Positions 34,567 through 44,303 of a DNA stretch of 63,223 nt are shown in pieces. Both the position numbers and the translations under genes were made by a program. The stretch's first letter is position 1. Each line of letters begins with the position of its first letter. The DNA comes from Ruminococcus sp. (GTDB lineage: Bacteria > Bacillota > Clostridia > Oscillospirales > Ruminococcaceae): contig SVNR01000008.1 in assembly GCA_015066815.1 (NCBI GenBank), positions 1 through 63,223 on the forward strand, read 5' to 3'. The notes beneath the pieces were generated by a model. That model was not told the origin of the DNA. It did no database searches and saw nothing but the letters and a program-made list of their open reading frames with translations.

Positions 34567-35925
34567 TTAATTCTTTACACTATGCATAGGCGCAGGAAGT
34601 CTGCCGCCTCTTGAAATAAATTTTTCTGCTGAACCACTGTGTATCTTCATAACAGGACCTCTTCCGAGAAGACCGCCAAACTCAAGGACATCTCCTTCTT
34701 TTTTGCCGATAGCCGGAATAACTCTTACGGCTGTTGTCTTGTTATTTACCATACCGATACAAGCTTCATCAGCTATGATCGCGGATATAGTAGAAGGCTC
34801 TGTATCTCCCGGGATAACAATCATGTCAAGTCCTACAGAACACACAGCAGTCATTGCTTCAAGCTTATCAAGCTGAAGGACACCGGACTCTGCTGCTGCT
34901 ATCATACCGGCATCTTCTGAAACCGGAATAAACGCACCGGAAAGGCCGCCGATATGGGATGAAGCCATTACGCCGCCTTTTTTTACTGCATCATTAAGGA
35001 GAGCAAGAGCCGCTGTAGTACCATGAATACCACAGGTTTCGAGTCCAAGCTCTTCAAGTATATATGCTACACTGTCACCTACTGCCGGTGTCGGAGCAAG
35101 AGACAGATCAACTATACCAAACGGAACTCCGAGCATTGCAGAAGCTCTTGAGCCGACAAGCTGTCCCATTCTTGTTATTTTGAATGCAGTTTTCTTTATT
35201 ACATCAGCTATCTGAGAAATATCAGCATCAGGATACTTTGATACAGCAGCACGCACTACTCCGGGGCCTGAAACACCGACATTGATTACGCAGTCCGGCT
35301 CGCCGACACCATGAAAAGCTCCCGCCATAAACGGATTATCTTCAACTGCATTGCAGAAAACAACAAGCTTTGCAGGACCTATACAGTCTCTGTCTGCAGT
35401 AATGACAGCTGATTCTTTTACTATCTTACCCATAAGAGCTACTGCATCCATGTTTATACCTGTTCTTGTTGAACCAACGTTTACTGAAGAACAGATGTTT
35501 GTTGTTCTTGACAATGCTTCAGGGATAGAGTTTATAAGCTCCATATCTCCTGCGCTGAAGCCCTTCTGAACAAGTGCGGAATACCCGCCTATGAAGTTTA
35601 CACCACAGGTATCTGCTGCTTTCTGAAGAGTCAGAGCAAACTTTACCGGATCCTTCTTGTCACAAGCCGCGCTTATCATAGCGATAGGGGTAACGGAAAT
35701 TCTTTTGTTTATTATCGGAATACCGTATTCCTTTTCTATCTGCTCACCTGTTTTTACAAGGTTTTTTGCTTTTGATACAATCTTATTATATACCTTTTCG
35801 CACGCTTTATCTATATCACTGTCAATACAGTCGAGAAGCGATATACCCATAGTTATGGTTCTTATATCGAGACACTCATCCTGTATCATTCGGATGGTTT
35901 CAAGAATATCATATGCATTTAACAT
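34567..35925 (-). CDS. DUF711/UPF0210 (PFL family) protein
   Basis: 452 residues, a near-textbook UPF0210 protein: [139 protein letters not shown]. The fold is related to glycyl-radical-type (PFL) barrels but the function is unproven. It nearly always pairs with the small ACT protein directly upstream, as it does here (17 bp gap). It is 26 bp before the ATPase G/H gene. Confidence 0.95.
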   Translation of the reverse strand: MLNAYDILETIRMIQDECLDIRTITMGISLLDCIDSDIDKACEKVYNKIVSKAKNLVKTGEQIEKEYGIPIINKRISVTPIAMISAACDKKDPVKFALTLQKAADTCGVNFIGGYSALVQKGFSAGDMELINSIPEALSRTTNICSSVNVGSTRTGINMDAVALMGKIVKESAVITADRDCIGPAKLVVFCNAVEDNPFMAGAFHGVGEPDCVINVGVSGPGVVRAAVSKYPDADISQIADVIKKTAFKITRMGQLVGSRASAMLGVPFGIVDLSLAPTPAVGDSVAYILEELGLETCGIHGTTAALALLNDAVKKGGVMASSHIGGLSGAFIPVSEDAGMIAAAESGVLQLDKLEAMTAVCSVGLDMIVIPGDTEPSTISAIIADEACIGMVNNKTTAVRVIPAIGKKEGDVLEFGGLLGRGPVMKIHSGSAEKFISRGGRLPAPMHSVKN

Positions 35926-35942
35926 TTATTTTTCTCCTTCTA

Positions 35943-36212
35943 TCAGATCTTGTGCATGGAATTAAAAATGTCCTCATGCATAGTGTGGATTGAAAGCTTA
36001 AGCTGTTCACCCAACGCAGTCATTTCATCTGCAAGCATAACAAAATCTTTGTTGAGTGAAGAAATATCAACAAGCATTATCATTGCAAACAGGTCCTGCA
36101 TAACAGACTGAGTAACCTCAATAACGTTTGCATTGTATTCTGTGCACAAAGCACTTACCTTAGCGAGAATACCGACATTATCCTTACCTATAACAGTTAT
36201 TACTGCTCTCAT
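35943..36212 (-). CDS. ACT-domain protein (UPF0237)
   Basis: 89 residues that are a single ACT domain: RAVITVIGKDNVGILAKVSALCTEYNANVIEVTQSVMQDLFAMIMLVDIS. Such domains bind amino acids. It is the first gene of the leftward cluster, with ribosome site GGAGGACTTTACA. The partner is the DUF711 protein downstream, which it may regulate by ligand binding (inference from the conserved pairing). Confidence 0.95.
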   Translation of the reverse strand: MRAVITVIGKDNVGILAKVSALCTEYNANVIEVTQSVMQDLFAMIMLVDISSLNKDFVMLADEMTALGEQLKLSIHTMHEDIFNSMHKI

Positions 36213-36253
36213 TGTAAAGTCCTCCGATTTTTATGTATTTTTTTTACCTTTAT

Positions 36254-36262
36254 ATTATATCA
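36254..36262 (-). promoter_or_regulatory. Extended -10 promoter of the ACT-DUF711-ATPase cluster
   Basis: TGATATAAT on the minus strand, about 40 bp before the ACT gene. The -35 region is a poly-T tract with no clear hexamer, so the extended -10 probably carries recognition. Confidence 0.5.
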
Positions 36263-36344
36263 CAATAAAAAAAAAAATAAAAGTATAATAATAAAAATTT
36301 TAAAAAAAAATTGTGAATATGTACAATGATACTTGACAGAAATC

Positions 36345-36389
36345 CATAAAAAAACAGACAAGCCTGTGCTATAATGCCACAGGCTTGTC
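36345..36389 (-). terminator. Terminator of the dockerin GH9 gene
   Basis: GACAAGCCTGTG (36357-36368) pairs perfectly with CACAGGCTTGTC (36378-36389). Read leftwards it is followed by TGTTTTTTT. Confidence 0.88.
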
Positions 36390-36417
36390 ATGATGTATTG
36401 GAATTGAATGATAATAA

Positions 36418-36452
36418 TTATAGTGAACGTTTTGATCTGCTTTTTACTATAA
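36418..36452. repeat. Dispersed palindrome, copy F
   Basis: TTATAGTGAA at the left and TTTTACTATAA at the right (one mismatch in the arms) around a GATCTG-containing loop. It lies between the GH9 stop and its terminator, the same arrangement as copy A. Confidence 0.7.
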
Positions 36453-36455
36453 AAA

Positions 36456-38897
36456 TTATTTTTTAGGTCCGAGTTCTGCAATTCTCTTTGAAACATACTG
36501 ACGTACACGAGCAAGGTCGCTGAGTGTAACAGTACCGTCGCCGTCAACATCAGCTGCAGCCAGCTGATCCTCAGTAAGCTCCATATCCTTCAGAAGATAG
36601 AGACACATATATGATATATCTGTAATATCAACTGCGCCGTTGCCGTCAATATCACCATATGTAATATCTACAGGATCGATAGGATCCGGAGTACTTGTAT
36701 TGTCTTCTGTAAGTACATCTGCAAGAAGAGCAACAAAAGGTGAATTCCAGTAAATTGTGATTTCGTTTGTTGAGTAGCTTTCTGCGTTATCTATGTAACA
36801 CTTAGCCGGAGGTGCATCTTCAAGGAACGCAAGAGCAGCACTGTCCTCAAGGCCTGAGTTTGGTCCGCCTACGAGCATACCCGGGATAGCTTTTTTAAGT
36901 GCTATAGAAGGTCTGTGATGCGGATTCTGAGGTGATACTGTACCAAATCCGGTAACAAAACATGTCGCAAGAGGGTTCTTTCCGAGGAGATAGTTAAGCT
37001 GTGAGCTTACTTCCTTTTTGTAGTCAACGGAAGAATCAAGCTTGTCTGCAAGGTAAAGCATCATAGCATGGTTAGCTACGTCCATGTTGCAGCCCCAGAA
37101 GTATTTTGATAATGTTTCGCCGTAAGGAGCTCCCTGAGAGTTCTTAGCAAGTAAAGCTGTCTGTTCAAGAACTGATTCTGCCATCTTAGCCTTTATAGCT
37201 TCATCCTGCTTTGAGCTGTCCATTGTGAGATACGCATAGCTTGCATAGTCTCCCATATCTGCCCAGCCCATACCTGTTTTTACAGGCATAGCTGCAAGAG
37301 CTTCTGCATATTTGCTGTCTCCTGTAGCTCTGTACATCTGAGCAGCTGCCCAGTATCTTTCATCACGGTCTGATTTGTCGCCGTATTCACCTGTTACTAT
37401 TTCCTTAGGATTCTTGAAGATAAAGTCAGGGTTGCTTTCAAGGAACTTCCATGCTGATTCTGCAGCAGCAAGACACTTCTCAGCAAAATCCTTGTCTATA
37501 TCAAGATACCATTCGTATGCCATAGCCATCGAAGCACAAAAATCAGCTGTAGCTGTTGTAGAAACAGGTGTTACAAAAAGTGCATCCTTTTCGCCTTCAG
37601 GCATTACGTAGCCGGGGAAGTTTTCACATGAAACCTTGTGATATACGCCGCCTGTTTCCTTGTTCTGCATCTTGAGCATCCACTCGAGCTCAAAACGAAC
37701 TTCGTCAAGAATATCAGCTACACCGTTGCCGCTTTCAGGGATACCTGTATCGTCACCAAAGAGTGCCGGGTTTGTATCATATGCTATAAGAAGATCAGCT
37801 ACGGACTTTGCAGCAGGAACTATATAACGACCGTAGTCGCCTGCATCATGCCAGCCGCCTGTAACATCTATCTTTTCGTCTGTTCCGTATACTGTTGCAA
37901 GTGAGTCATGACAAGCCTTGTGTCCTGCGTTGTCATCTACTACTTCGCAGCCGCATCTCTGGAGATAGAACATATATACGCTTTCATCAAGAAGGTTTTT
38001 GTAAACATCTTCACCGATAGAAAACTCGAAGGATTTTTCTTCGCCTGAAACTATGTAGTACTTTCCTGGTTCAGTTACCTTTGTAAAATCAGCAAACCAG
38101 TCTGTTTCGTCTGCTGTAGTATTCTTTACTTCGCCATAAACTTCGCCGCTGTAAACAACTTCTTCTGTTGCTGAGTTTACTACGTCAAATGTCTTTCCAA
38201 TTGTTTCACCGCGTAAAACGGCTATTTTTTCAGCCTCAGGAAGATATCCTACCTGATTTGTCATGATCTTTTCTTCAACAACTTCAAACTCTGTATAGTC
38301 AACAGCGCTGTCATCGATAAGTTCAAGATGTATGTTGTCAAAGTAAAGTGTGTGTGCTCCTATACCGCCGTCTTTTTCCTGATTTCCGCAGTTGAAGCAG
38401 AGCTTTGCAAATACGTCAGATTCGTATTCCATTGTAAACTCTTTTGATATATGTGTGACCTCAGATGAAACATCAACACCTGCCCATACGTATGACTGAT
38501 AATCTCCGCCGTTCATCTGGATCATAGCTTCGATAAATCTGTCAGTATCAGAGGATACGTCAAAGCTTAATCTGTAAACACCGTTCTTGTAAAGCGGAAG
38601 AATATCATAGTAAAGCTGAACTCCGTAGTTAAGCTTACCAACATCGGCAATCTCAAGTGCAAGCTGTCCGTCCTTTGATGAGAGTTCTGCTTCAGCGCCG
38701 CCTGCGATATATGTACCATACTTGTTTGTTGTATCACAGTCGTTGTTCTTGATAAGCTCAACCGGCTCATCTGCAGTAGCAGCATAAGTAATACTGCCGT
38801 TTACTTTCATGTCTGAAACTGAAAGCGGTGCTATCGCTCCGGTAAGCATTGCTGCAGACAAGCATACCGACAATACCTTGATAGCAATTTTGTTCAT
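36456..38897 (-). CDS. Secreted GH9 cellulase: CBM4-like, Ig-like, GH9, dockerin
   Basis: 813 residues from MNKIAIKVLSVCLSAAMLTGAIAPL (signal peptide; GGAGG site before this ATG). About 40-205 is a CBM4-like beta sandwich (YGVQLYYDILPLYKNGVYRLSFDVSS...HTLYFDNIHLELID). About 215-305 is the CelD_N Ig-like domain (MTNQVGYLPEAEKIAVLRG). The GH9 domain has DVTGGWHDAGDYGRYIVP with the catalytic Asp pair, ENPDFIF...YWAAAQMYRATGD, NPHHRPS, and the catalytic Glu in YSTNEITIYWNSPFVALLA. The C-terminus is a dockerin (GDIDGNGAVDITDISYM and ADVDGDGTVTLSDLARV). It would cut cellulose as part of a cellulosome-like complex. Monocistronic. Confidence 0.95.
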   Translation of the reverse strand: MNKIAIKVLSVCLSAAMLTGAIAPLSVSDMKVNGSITYAATADEPVELIKNNDCDTTNKYGTYIAGGAEAELSSKDGQLALEIADVGKLNYGVQLYYDILPLYKNGVYRLSFDVSSDTDRFIEAMIQMNGGDYQSYVWAGVDVSSEVTHISKEFTMEYESDVFAKLCFNCGNQEKDGGIGAHTLYFDNIHLELIDDSAVDYTEFEVVEEKIMTNQVGYLPEAEKIAVLRGETIGKTFDVVNSATEEVVYSGEVYGEVKNTTADETDWFADFTKVTEPGKYYIVSGEEKSFEFSIGEDVYKNLLDESVYMFYLQRCGCEVVDDNAGHKACHDSLATVYGTDEKIDVTGGWHDAGDYGRYIVPAAKSVADLLIAYDTNPALFGDDTGIPESGNGVADILDEVRFELEWMLKMQNKETGGVYHKVSCENFPGYVMPEGEKDALFVTPVSTTATADFCASMAMAYEWYLDIDKDFAEKCLAAAESAWKFLESNPDFIFKNPKEIVTGEYGDKSDRDERYWAAAQMYRATGDSKYAEALAAMPVKTGMGWADMGDYASYAYLTMDSSKQDEAIKAKMAESVLEQTALLAKNSQGAPYGETLSKYFWGCNMDVANHAMMLYLADKLDSSVDYKKEVSSQLNYLLGKNPLATCFVTGFGTVSPQNPHHRPSIALKKAIPGMLVGGPNSGLEDSAALAFLEDAPPAKCYIDNAESYSTNEITIYWNSPFVALLADVLTEDNTSTPDPIDPVDITYGDIDGNGAVDITDISYMCLYLLKDMELTEDQLAAADVDGDGTVTLSDLARVRQYVSKRIAELGPKK

Positions 38898-38953
38898 TAA
38901 AATCAACCTCCAAAAATTTTTCTGCACAAATAGTATTTTGTGCAACGAACCTG

Positions 38954-38992
38954 ATCAAATTTTTTTGTTTAAACATAATAAAAAAATTTGAT
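38954..38992. repeat. Perfect 13-bp inverted repeat in the GH9 leader
   Basis: ATCAAATTTTTTT (38954-38966) and AAAAAAATTTGAT (38980-38992) flank a 13-base loop. The hairpin falls in the transcribed leader, about 60 bases before the GH9 start codon. It could steady the mRNA or attenuate it. Confidence 0.6.
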
Positions 38993-39021
38993 ATCAATAT
39001 CTTTCCGTTGTGGACATTTTC

Positions 39022-39050
39022 ATTATACATCATAGTTTTTTTATTATCAA
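39022..39050 (-). promoter_or_regulatory. Sigma-A promoter of the dockerin GH9 gene
   Basis: -35 TTGATA (39045-39050), 17-bp spacer, -10 TATAAT (39022-39027) on the minus strand, giving a leader of about 115 bases. Confidence 0.75.
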
Positions 39051-39101
39051 TGATTTATCATGCAAATTTAATATATTATTCTGCATATTAATAGACGCAT
39101 A

Positions 39102-39138
39102 TAAAAACGGCTGATGGATTTTTGATGCTCCATCAGCC
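39102..39138 (-). terminator. Terminator of recQ
   Basis: GGCTGATGGA (39109-39118) pairs with TCCATCAGCC (39129-39138); read leftwards it ends in GTTTTTAT. Confidence 0.85.
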
Positions 39139-39155
39139 TTATAATGAAAATTGTA

Positions 39156-40988
39156 TTATTTTTTGAAGCGTCTGATTACCTCGGTAAATTTTTCAGAGTA
39201 CTTTTCTGCTTTGACTTCTCCTACTCCTGAAACACTCAAGAATTCTTCTTTATTGACCGGCATTTTTCTGCACATATCCCTTAATGCTGCATCAGCAAAA
39301 ATTATATATGCAGGAACTCTTGCTTCAGAAGCAAGCTTGTTTCTGAGATTTTTCAGCTGTAAAAACAGCTCGTTGTCTATGTCGTATATAGTGTTTTTAG
39401 CCGTTTCCGCATCAGCAGCTTTTTTCCTCTGTTCCTTCGGGAGCTTCATGGAGACCTTCACCTGTCCCTTCAGTATTCCGACAGATGAGCTGCTTAACCT
39501 GACAACTGAATACTCATCATCGGTAAGAACAAGATATCCTTTTTCTATAAGAAAGTCCATGATAGTGCATATCCTGTAAACCGGAGTATCTGCCATGATT
39601 CCGTAAGTAGATATCGTATCAAAGCCCTGTGATATGATTTTTTTGTTTTTGCTCCCATGCAATATATCAGCAATCATCAGCCTTCCGAAGCTTCTTTTCC
39701 GCTGGGAAATACGATAGACACAGGAAACTATTTTCATAGCTTCAGTTGTTACATCCACAGTTTCAAAGTTATCAGTACAGTTACTGCAGTTTCCGCAGAA
39801 CGAAGATGTTTTTTCACCAAAATACCTCAGCATATATTCTCTGAGACATTCGTTCGTAGTACAATAAAAGGTCATCATCCTGAGACGTTCGCTGTCCTTT
39901 ATCCTGACAGCCTCTTTCATTTCCTCGGAAAACTCTTCGTTTGTTTCGCTGCCTTTTTCTATAAGAAAACGGTTCAGACGTACATCAGCTCCGCTGTAAA
40001 GAAGAGTACACTCCGCCGGCTCACCGTCACGTCCGGCTCTTCCCGCCTCCTGATAATAGCTTTCGAGGTTTTTCGGCATATTATAATGAATAACAAAAGA
40101 AACGTTTGATTTGTCTATTCCCATACCGAACGCATTTGTCGCAACCATAACAGTTTTTCGGTCGTATATAAAATCCTCCTGATTTTCTGCTCTTTCTTCA
40201 TCAGAAAGCCCTGCATGATATCTTGTCGCCGAATATCCCTTGAGAAGCAGCATGTCACATACTTCTTCAACACCTTTTCTTGTCATACAGTACACTATTC
40301 CGCTTCTTCCTTCATAGCCTGAAAGGAGCTTCAGCAGCGCAGAGTTCTTGTCCTTGGGTTTATTCACAACAAAGCGCAGGTTTTTTCTGTCAAATCCTGT
40401 TGTTATCACAAAAGGATCTTTTTGTCCAAGAATAAGACTTATATCATCGCGTACCTCTTTTGTTGCCGTAGCTGTAAAAGCACTGACAATCGGCCTGTAA
40501 CCAAGTCTGTCTATAAACTCTGCTATTTTTAAGTAGCTCGGTCTGAAATCCTGCCCCCACTGAGACACACAATGTGCCTCATCAATGGTTACCATCGAAA
40601 TATTAACCTTTTCTGATAATTCAAGAAAATCATCTGCCGAAAGTCTTTCAGGAGCAACATACAGGATTTTATAAACAGAATTCATCGCCTCATCAAGAGT
40701 GTCATAGTATTCACGTGCCGAAAGAGAGCTGTTTATAAAAGCTGCGCTTATACCTGATTCACGCAGAGAAACGACCTGATCCTGCATAAGCGAAATAAGA
40801 GGCGAAACAACTATTGTAATTCCGTCAAGCATCAACGCAGGAATCTGGTAACAAACAGACTTCCCTGCACCGGTAGGCATAATCCCTAACACATCACGTC
40901 CTGCTAATATCTGATCTATTATCTCTGACTGTCCTTCACGGAACTCCTTGTGTCCAAAATGTTTTTTTAATAACGTATGCTTTTCCAA
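39156..40988 (-). CDS. recQ: ATP-dependent DNA helicase RecQ
   Basis: 610 residues from a TTG start (MEKHTLLKKHFGHKEFREGQ), preferred because GGAGAGG lies just before it. Helicase motifs: GIMPTGAGKSVCYQIPALML, TIDEAHCVSQWGQDFRPSY, AFTATAT, YYQEAGRAGRDG. The zinc-binding RQC part is seen in CTTNECLREYMLRYFGE...FCGNCSNC, and an HRDC domain closes the protein (LFLQLKNLRNKLASEARVPAYIIFAD...LSVSGVGEVKAEKY). It unwinds DNA in recombination repair. Single gene with its own terminator, between two GH9 genes by chance of layout. Confidence 0.96.
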   Translation of the reverse strand: MEKHTLLKKHFGHKEFREGQSEIIDQILAGRDVLGIMPTGAGKSVCYQIPALMLDGITIVVSPLISLMQDQVVSLRESGISAAFINSSLSAREYYDTLDEAMNSVYKILYVAPERLSADDFLELSEKVNISMVTIDEAHCVSQWGQDFRPSYLKIAEFIDRLGYRPIVSAFTATATKEVRDDISLILGQKDPFVITTGFDRKNLRFVVNKPKDKNSALLKLLSGYEGRSGIVYCMTRKGVEEVCDMLLLKGYSATRYHAGLSDEERAENQEDFIYDRKTVMVATNAFGMGIDKSNVSFVIHYNMPKNLESYYQEAGRAGRDGEPAECTLLYSGADVRLNRFLIEKGSETNEEFSEEMKEAVRIKDSERLRMMTFYCTTNECLREYMLRYFGEKTSSFCGNCSNCTDNFETVDVTTEAMKIVSCVYRISQRKRSFGRLMIADILHGSKNKKIISQGFDTISTYGIMADTPVYRICTIMDFLIEKGYLVLTDDEYSVVRLSSSSVGILKGQVKVSMKLPKEQRKKAADAETAKNTIYDIDNELFLQLKNLRNKLASEARVPAYIIFADAALRDMCRKMPVNKEEFLSVSGVGEVKAEKYSEKFTEVIRRFKK

Positions 40989-41039
40989 AACGACCTCTCC
41001 GTTGATGATCAGTACTACAAACAATAGCCTGATCTATTA

Positions 41040-41082
41040 TTTTACAGCAAACGAAAAAACTTATTTTTCGCTTGCTGTAAAA
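41040..41082 (-). terminator. Terminator of the membrane-anchored GH9 gene
   Basis: TTTTACAGCAA(A)CGAAAAA and TTTTTCGCTTGCTGTAAAA form a long, near-perfect hairpin directly after the GH9 stop and before the recQ start. Confidence 0.8.
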
Positions 41083-41085
41083 GGC

Positions 41086-43878
41086 TTATTCGTTAATTCC
41101 GTTGTTTTCTTCTGATTTTTTTGCTTTTTTCTTTTTGATAGATGACTTGATTATGGATACGATAATGCTTATCAGACCTGTAAGCGCAAGAAGACCTACA
41201 GTACCTACACCGATCCATGCAAAAACATCCTTTGCCTTGTCAATAACTGAGGATAAACCGCCGTCGTTATCATTATCCTTTTCATCAGTGTCATCTTTTT
41301 CTGTTTTATCAGATGCTTTTTTATCAGTATCTGTATTGTTTTTCTTGGAATCAGAATTTTTCTTTGTTACAGCCGGCTTTTCTTCCTCTTCTTCAGTATT
41401 GTCATCTGAACCATCATCGTATTTTAGTTCGGAAATATCTCTTGTTGCTTCGTTTGTAAGATAGCCTGCCATCCATGCAAGAGGTGCGTTCCAGTTTATT
41501 GTACATTCGTTTGTACACCATGCTTCTATGTGATCCACATAACAAAGCTGAGGAGCGTTTTCACCCGGAAGCCATCCCAGTCCCTTTACCCATGGATCCT
41601 GAAGACCTGAGTTAGGACCGCCTACAAGTACACCTGCCGGTGCAGACGGAAACTCTTCATCTATCTGGTTGGACCACCAGCGGTGGTGTGGGTTTTCGGA
41701 AGAATGCTCACCATATCCTGTTACATAACAGATATCAAGCGGATTTCTTCCCATTATATAGTCGAGTGCCTGTGTAGCTCCGTTCAGATACTCTTCGTCT
41801 CCTGTAAGATCATACGCATACGCCATAACAATCGAGGTGTTTACAACAAACGAGTTTGAACCCCACGGATAACCTTCTATCTCCTCACCGTCAGCAGTTA
41901 CTACTGTTGATGGCTTTATCGGAACGCCATATCCCTGTTCGTTTTCGATTTTTATAAAATCACCTGCAGCTTCTTCAAAAGCCTTGGTTACTTTATCGAG
42001 CTCCTTATCGGAAAAACCTTCCTTGACGGTAGCTATGGACATTGTTCCGAGCGCAGCAACGTTTCCCCAGTCAAAGCTTCCTATTGTATCAATCGCTTCA
42101 CCGCCGCTTATCTGAGAGCTTATTCCAAGACTATAGTCAGAATCCATCAGTGCATCATAGTATTTTTCATCCCCGGTTGCAAGATAAAGCTCTGTAGCTG
42201 CCCAGTAAAACTCGTCATCAGTATTATCATCGCCATATGCACCGCCTCCTGTCGATTCGTCAAGAGGTGCAAACATAGAAGGATTTTCGAGAGCTGCCTC
42301 ATACGCTTTTTCAGCGTTTTCAAGACATGTTTCTGCAAAGCTCTTGTCAAACTCCTTCCAGAGTCTGTAGCCCTGAGCTGCACAGGCTGCCATATTGAGT
42401 GTAGCAGCTGTTGTAGGTGGCTTGATGATTCTTACCTTATCATCGTCAGCAGGCGCAACTGCAAGTCCTGTCCACTTTTCATCGTGTACCTTATGATGAA
42501 CCATGCCTTCGTACTTATAACCTTCAGGAACCATCATGGACATCATCCACTCAAGCTCAACTCTTGATTCGTCAAGTATATCAGGAACGCCGTTTCCGCT
42601 TTCAGGTATATTGAGTGCGCCGTCTCCGTAAAGATCAGCGTTTGCGTTTTCATTATGAATAGCTCTTTCATACTGATTCTGCATAGTCCATAATGATATA
42701 CCGCCGTTTACAACATACTTTCCGTGATCTCCGGCATCATACCAACCGCCTGTTACGTCAAGACTATAGCTGTCAGTATATCCCCAGACAAGCTCTGTAC
42801 TGCAGTTATCCGGATCGTGACCTGCTTCTCGTGCAAGAGCATCCGCATCTCCTGAAGAGATGTATTTGCTTTCTATCTCAACACCGCTTCTGTTCTGATA
42901 AAAATAGTTCAGAGAATCATAAAGCATATCGGAGTAAAGCTCTTCCTTTATAGCAAACTTACGGCTTTCGCAGCCATCAGCTATAAGGAAAAATCCTTCT
43001 CCGTCACCGTCATACTCAGAAAAATCAATAATATGTACTTCATCTCCGGAATCACTGTCAAATCCGACAGGTTCTGTTTTTCCGTCAAAAACTTTTTTTC
43101 CGCCGTCATTATAAAGTTCAAACTTTACAGACTTTGATGAATCAGAAAGAAAAGTTGCTTTTTTGAGTCCGTCAGGAAAATATCCTATCTGGTTTGTAAT
43201 TATTTCAGCTCTTTCCCATTTTTCTTCATGCTTATAGTCGTTTGCGTCGCTTGTCTTGTCTATAAGTGACATGTTATCAAATGTGATAACTGTGCCGGCC
43301 GGGAAGCACACACCCTGTGTATATGTTCCGTCACCTCCGAGATGGAATGACCACTCTGCAACGTCAAGACTCTGTGAAGTTGTAAAGTTCATCTTAACCT
43401 TTTTGGTTTCGTTTGCACCTATCTGGATCATGCCCCAGTTTGCACCGAAATCACCTTCGTTGGTGTTGCTGTGCCAGAGCTCAACGTCACCGTCAAGATT
43501 TCCTATCTTCGTATAGTATTTTCCTGCATTGCTTGCGGTGATTTCGTATGAAATCTCATACTGATGACCTGCTTCTATCTTAAGTCCCCTGTGTCTGAAC
43601 TGACAGTCCCATCTGTCCTCACCGCCGTTAGAAGCACCACCCGGATTTACAATTTTTATTTCGTACTTTCCGTCCTTTATTGCAAACTCCATTTTACCTG
43701 TTTCAGATTCACAGATATGCCATGGAAGACCAACTCCATCATCAAAATCAAGCTGTCCAAGCTGCTGACCTGCATTGACTATGATGCTGTTTTCAAGCTC
43801 CGTACCATATGACGCACAAAAAGACAGAGCCATGATACCGGCTACAGCCGCCGATGTAATCGTTTTACTTTTTTTCAT
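41086..43878 (-). CDS. GH9 cellulase with C-terminal membrane anchor
   Basis: 930 residues. Signal peptide (MKKSKTITSAAVAGIMALSFCAS); CBM4-like domain about 35-210 (YEISYEITASNAGKYYTKIG...GTVITFDNMSLID); CelD_N Ig-like domain (ITNQIGYFPDGLKKATFLSD); GH9 catalytic domain with DVTGGWYDAGDHGKYVV, NPHHRWW and the catalytic Glu in EAWCTNECTINWNAPLAWMAG. After about 815 there is an acidic/lysine linker (DDNTEEEEEKPAVTKKNSDSKKNN), then one membrane helix (WIGVGTVGLLALTGLISIIVSIIK) and a lysine-rich tail. It lacks a dockerin and a sortase LPXTG, so it is held by the membrane helix. It complements the dockerin GH9 7 kb away. Confidence 0.93.
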   Translation of the reverse strand: MKKSKTITSAAVAGIMALSFCASYGTELENSIIVNAGQQLGQLDFDDGVGLPWHICESETGKMEFAIKDGKYEIKIVNPGGASNGGEDRWDCQFRHRGLKIEAGHQYEISYEITASNAGKYYTKIGNLDGDVELWHSNTNEGDFGANWGMIQIGANETKKVKMNFTTSQSLDVAEWSFHLGGDGTYTQGVCFPAGTVITFDNMSLIDKTSDANDYKHEEKWERAEIITNQIGYFPDGLKKATFLSDSSKSVKFELYNDGGKKVFDGKTEPVGFDSDSGDEVHIIDFSEYDGDGEGFFLIADGCESRKFAIKEELYSDMLYDSLNYFYQNRSGVEIESKYISSGDADALAREAGHDPDNCSTELVWGYTDSYSLDVTGGWYDAGDHGKYVVNGGISLWTMQNQYERAIHNENANADLYGDGALNIPESGNGVPDILDESRVELEWMMSMMVPEGYKYEGMVHHKVHDEKWTGLAVAPADDDKVRIIKPPTTAATLNMAACAAQGYRLWKEFDKSFAETCLENAEKAYEAALENPSMFAPLDESTGGGAYGDDNTDDEFYWAATELYLATGDEKYYDALMDSDYSLGISSQISGGEAIDTIGSFDWGNVAALGTMSIATVKEGFSDKELDKVTKAFEEAAGDFIKIENEQGYGVPIKPSTVVTADGEEIEGYPWGSNSFVVNTSIVMAYAYDLTGDEEYLNGATQALDYIMGRNPLDICYVTGYGEHSSENPHHRWWSNQIDEEFPSAPAGVLVGGPNSGLQDPWVKGLGWLPGENAPQLCYVDHIEAWCTNECTINWNAPLAWMAGYLTNEATRDISELKYDDGSDDNTEEEEEKPAVTKKNSDSKKNNTDTDKKASDKTEKDDTDEKDNDNDGGLSSVIDKAKDVFAWIGVGTVGLLALTGLISIIVSIIKSSIKKKKAKKSEENNGINE

Positions 43879-43937
43879 CTTAAAAACCTCACTTTTTTAC
43901 CTGATTAAGTATAACTCACATAAATCCTGAATTTTTT

Positions 43938-44023
43938 TTGCCTTGCATATCCCCTGAATACGTAAGTTAAAGTGCATATCAGCTAATAGCAAATGCTAAG
44001 CACATCTGCCGTTTACTATAAAT
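43938..44023. repeat. Dispersed intergenic repeat, copy D
   Basis: Starts TTGCCTTGCATATC, continues GTGCATATCAGCTAATAG, and ends GTTTACTATAAAT, so both blocks are present with variant middle sequence. The 425-bp gap 43879-44303 holds this copy, copy E, a terminator and a weak possible promoter for the GH9 gene (TTTACT, 18 bp, TATAAT at 44067-44096, minus). Confidence 0.65.
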
Positions 44024-44205
44024 CTGCAATTATTACGCTTTCCCAATAAACAATCCATATATATTTATTATAATCTCTTAACTGCTCAAAAGTAAATAGC
44101 GGATTTGATTTTCATAACAAATCATAACTGGAAGCCTTTTATGATTTGGTTATTTGTTTATTTTAATTAATATTTTATATTTGTTAATTGCTTTTTAATA
44201 TGTGT

Positions 44206-44241
44206 TTAAGTTATAGTGAATTGATGTTCACTATAACTTAA
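44206..44241. repeat. Dispersed palindrome, copy E
   Basis: TTAAGTTATAGTGAA and TTCACTATAACTTAA are perfect 15-bp arms around a 6-base loop. It is the most regular copy of the palindrome and lies next to a terminator, as copies A and F do. Confidence 0.75.
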
Positions 44242-44247
44242 CTGCAA

Positions 44248-44290
44248 AAAGCTCCGGCAATCAAAAAAATTCTGTGATTGCCGGAGCTTT
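44248..44290 (-). terminator. Terminator of the second sigma-regulator gene
   Basis: AAAGCTCCGGCAATC (44248-44262) pairs perfectly with GATTGCCGGAGCTTT (44276-44290). T-run on the minus strand. Confidence 0.88.
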
Positions 44291-44303
44291 ATCAATTGAT
44301 ATG

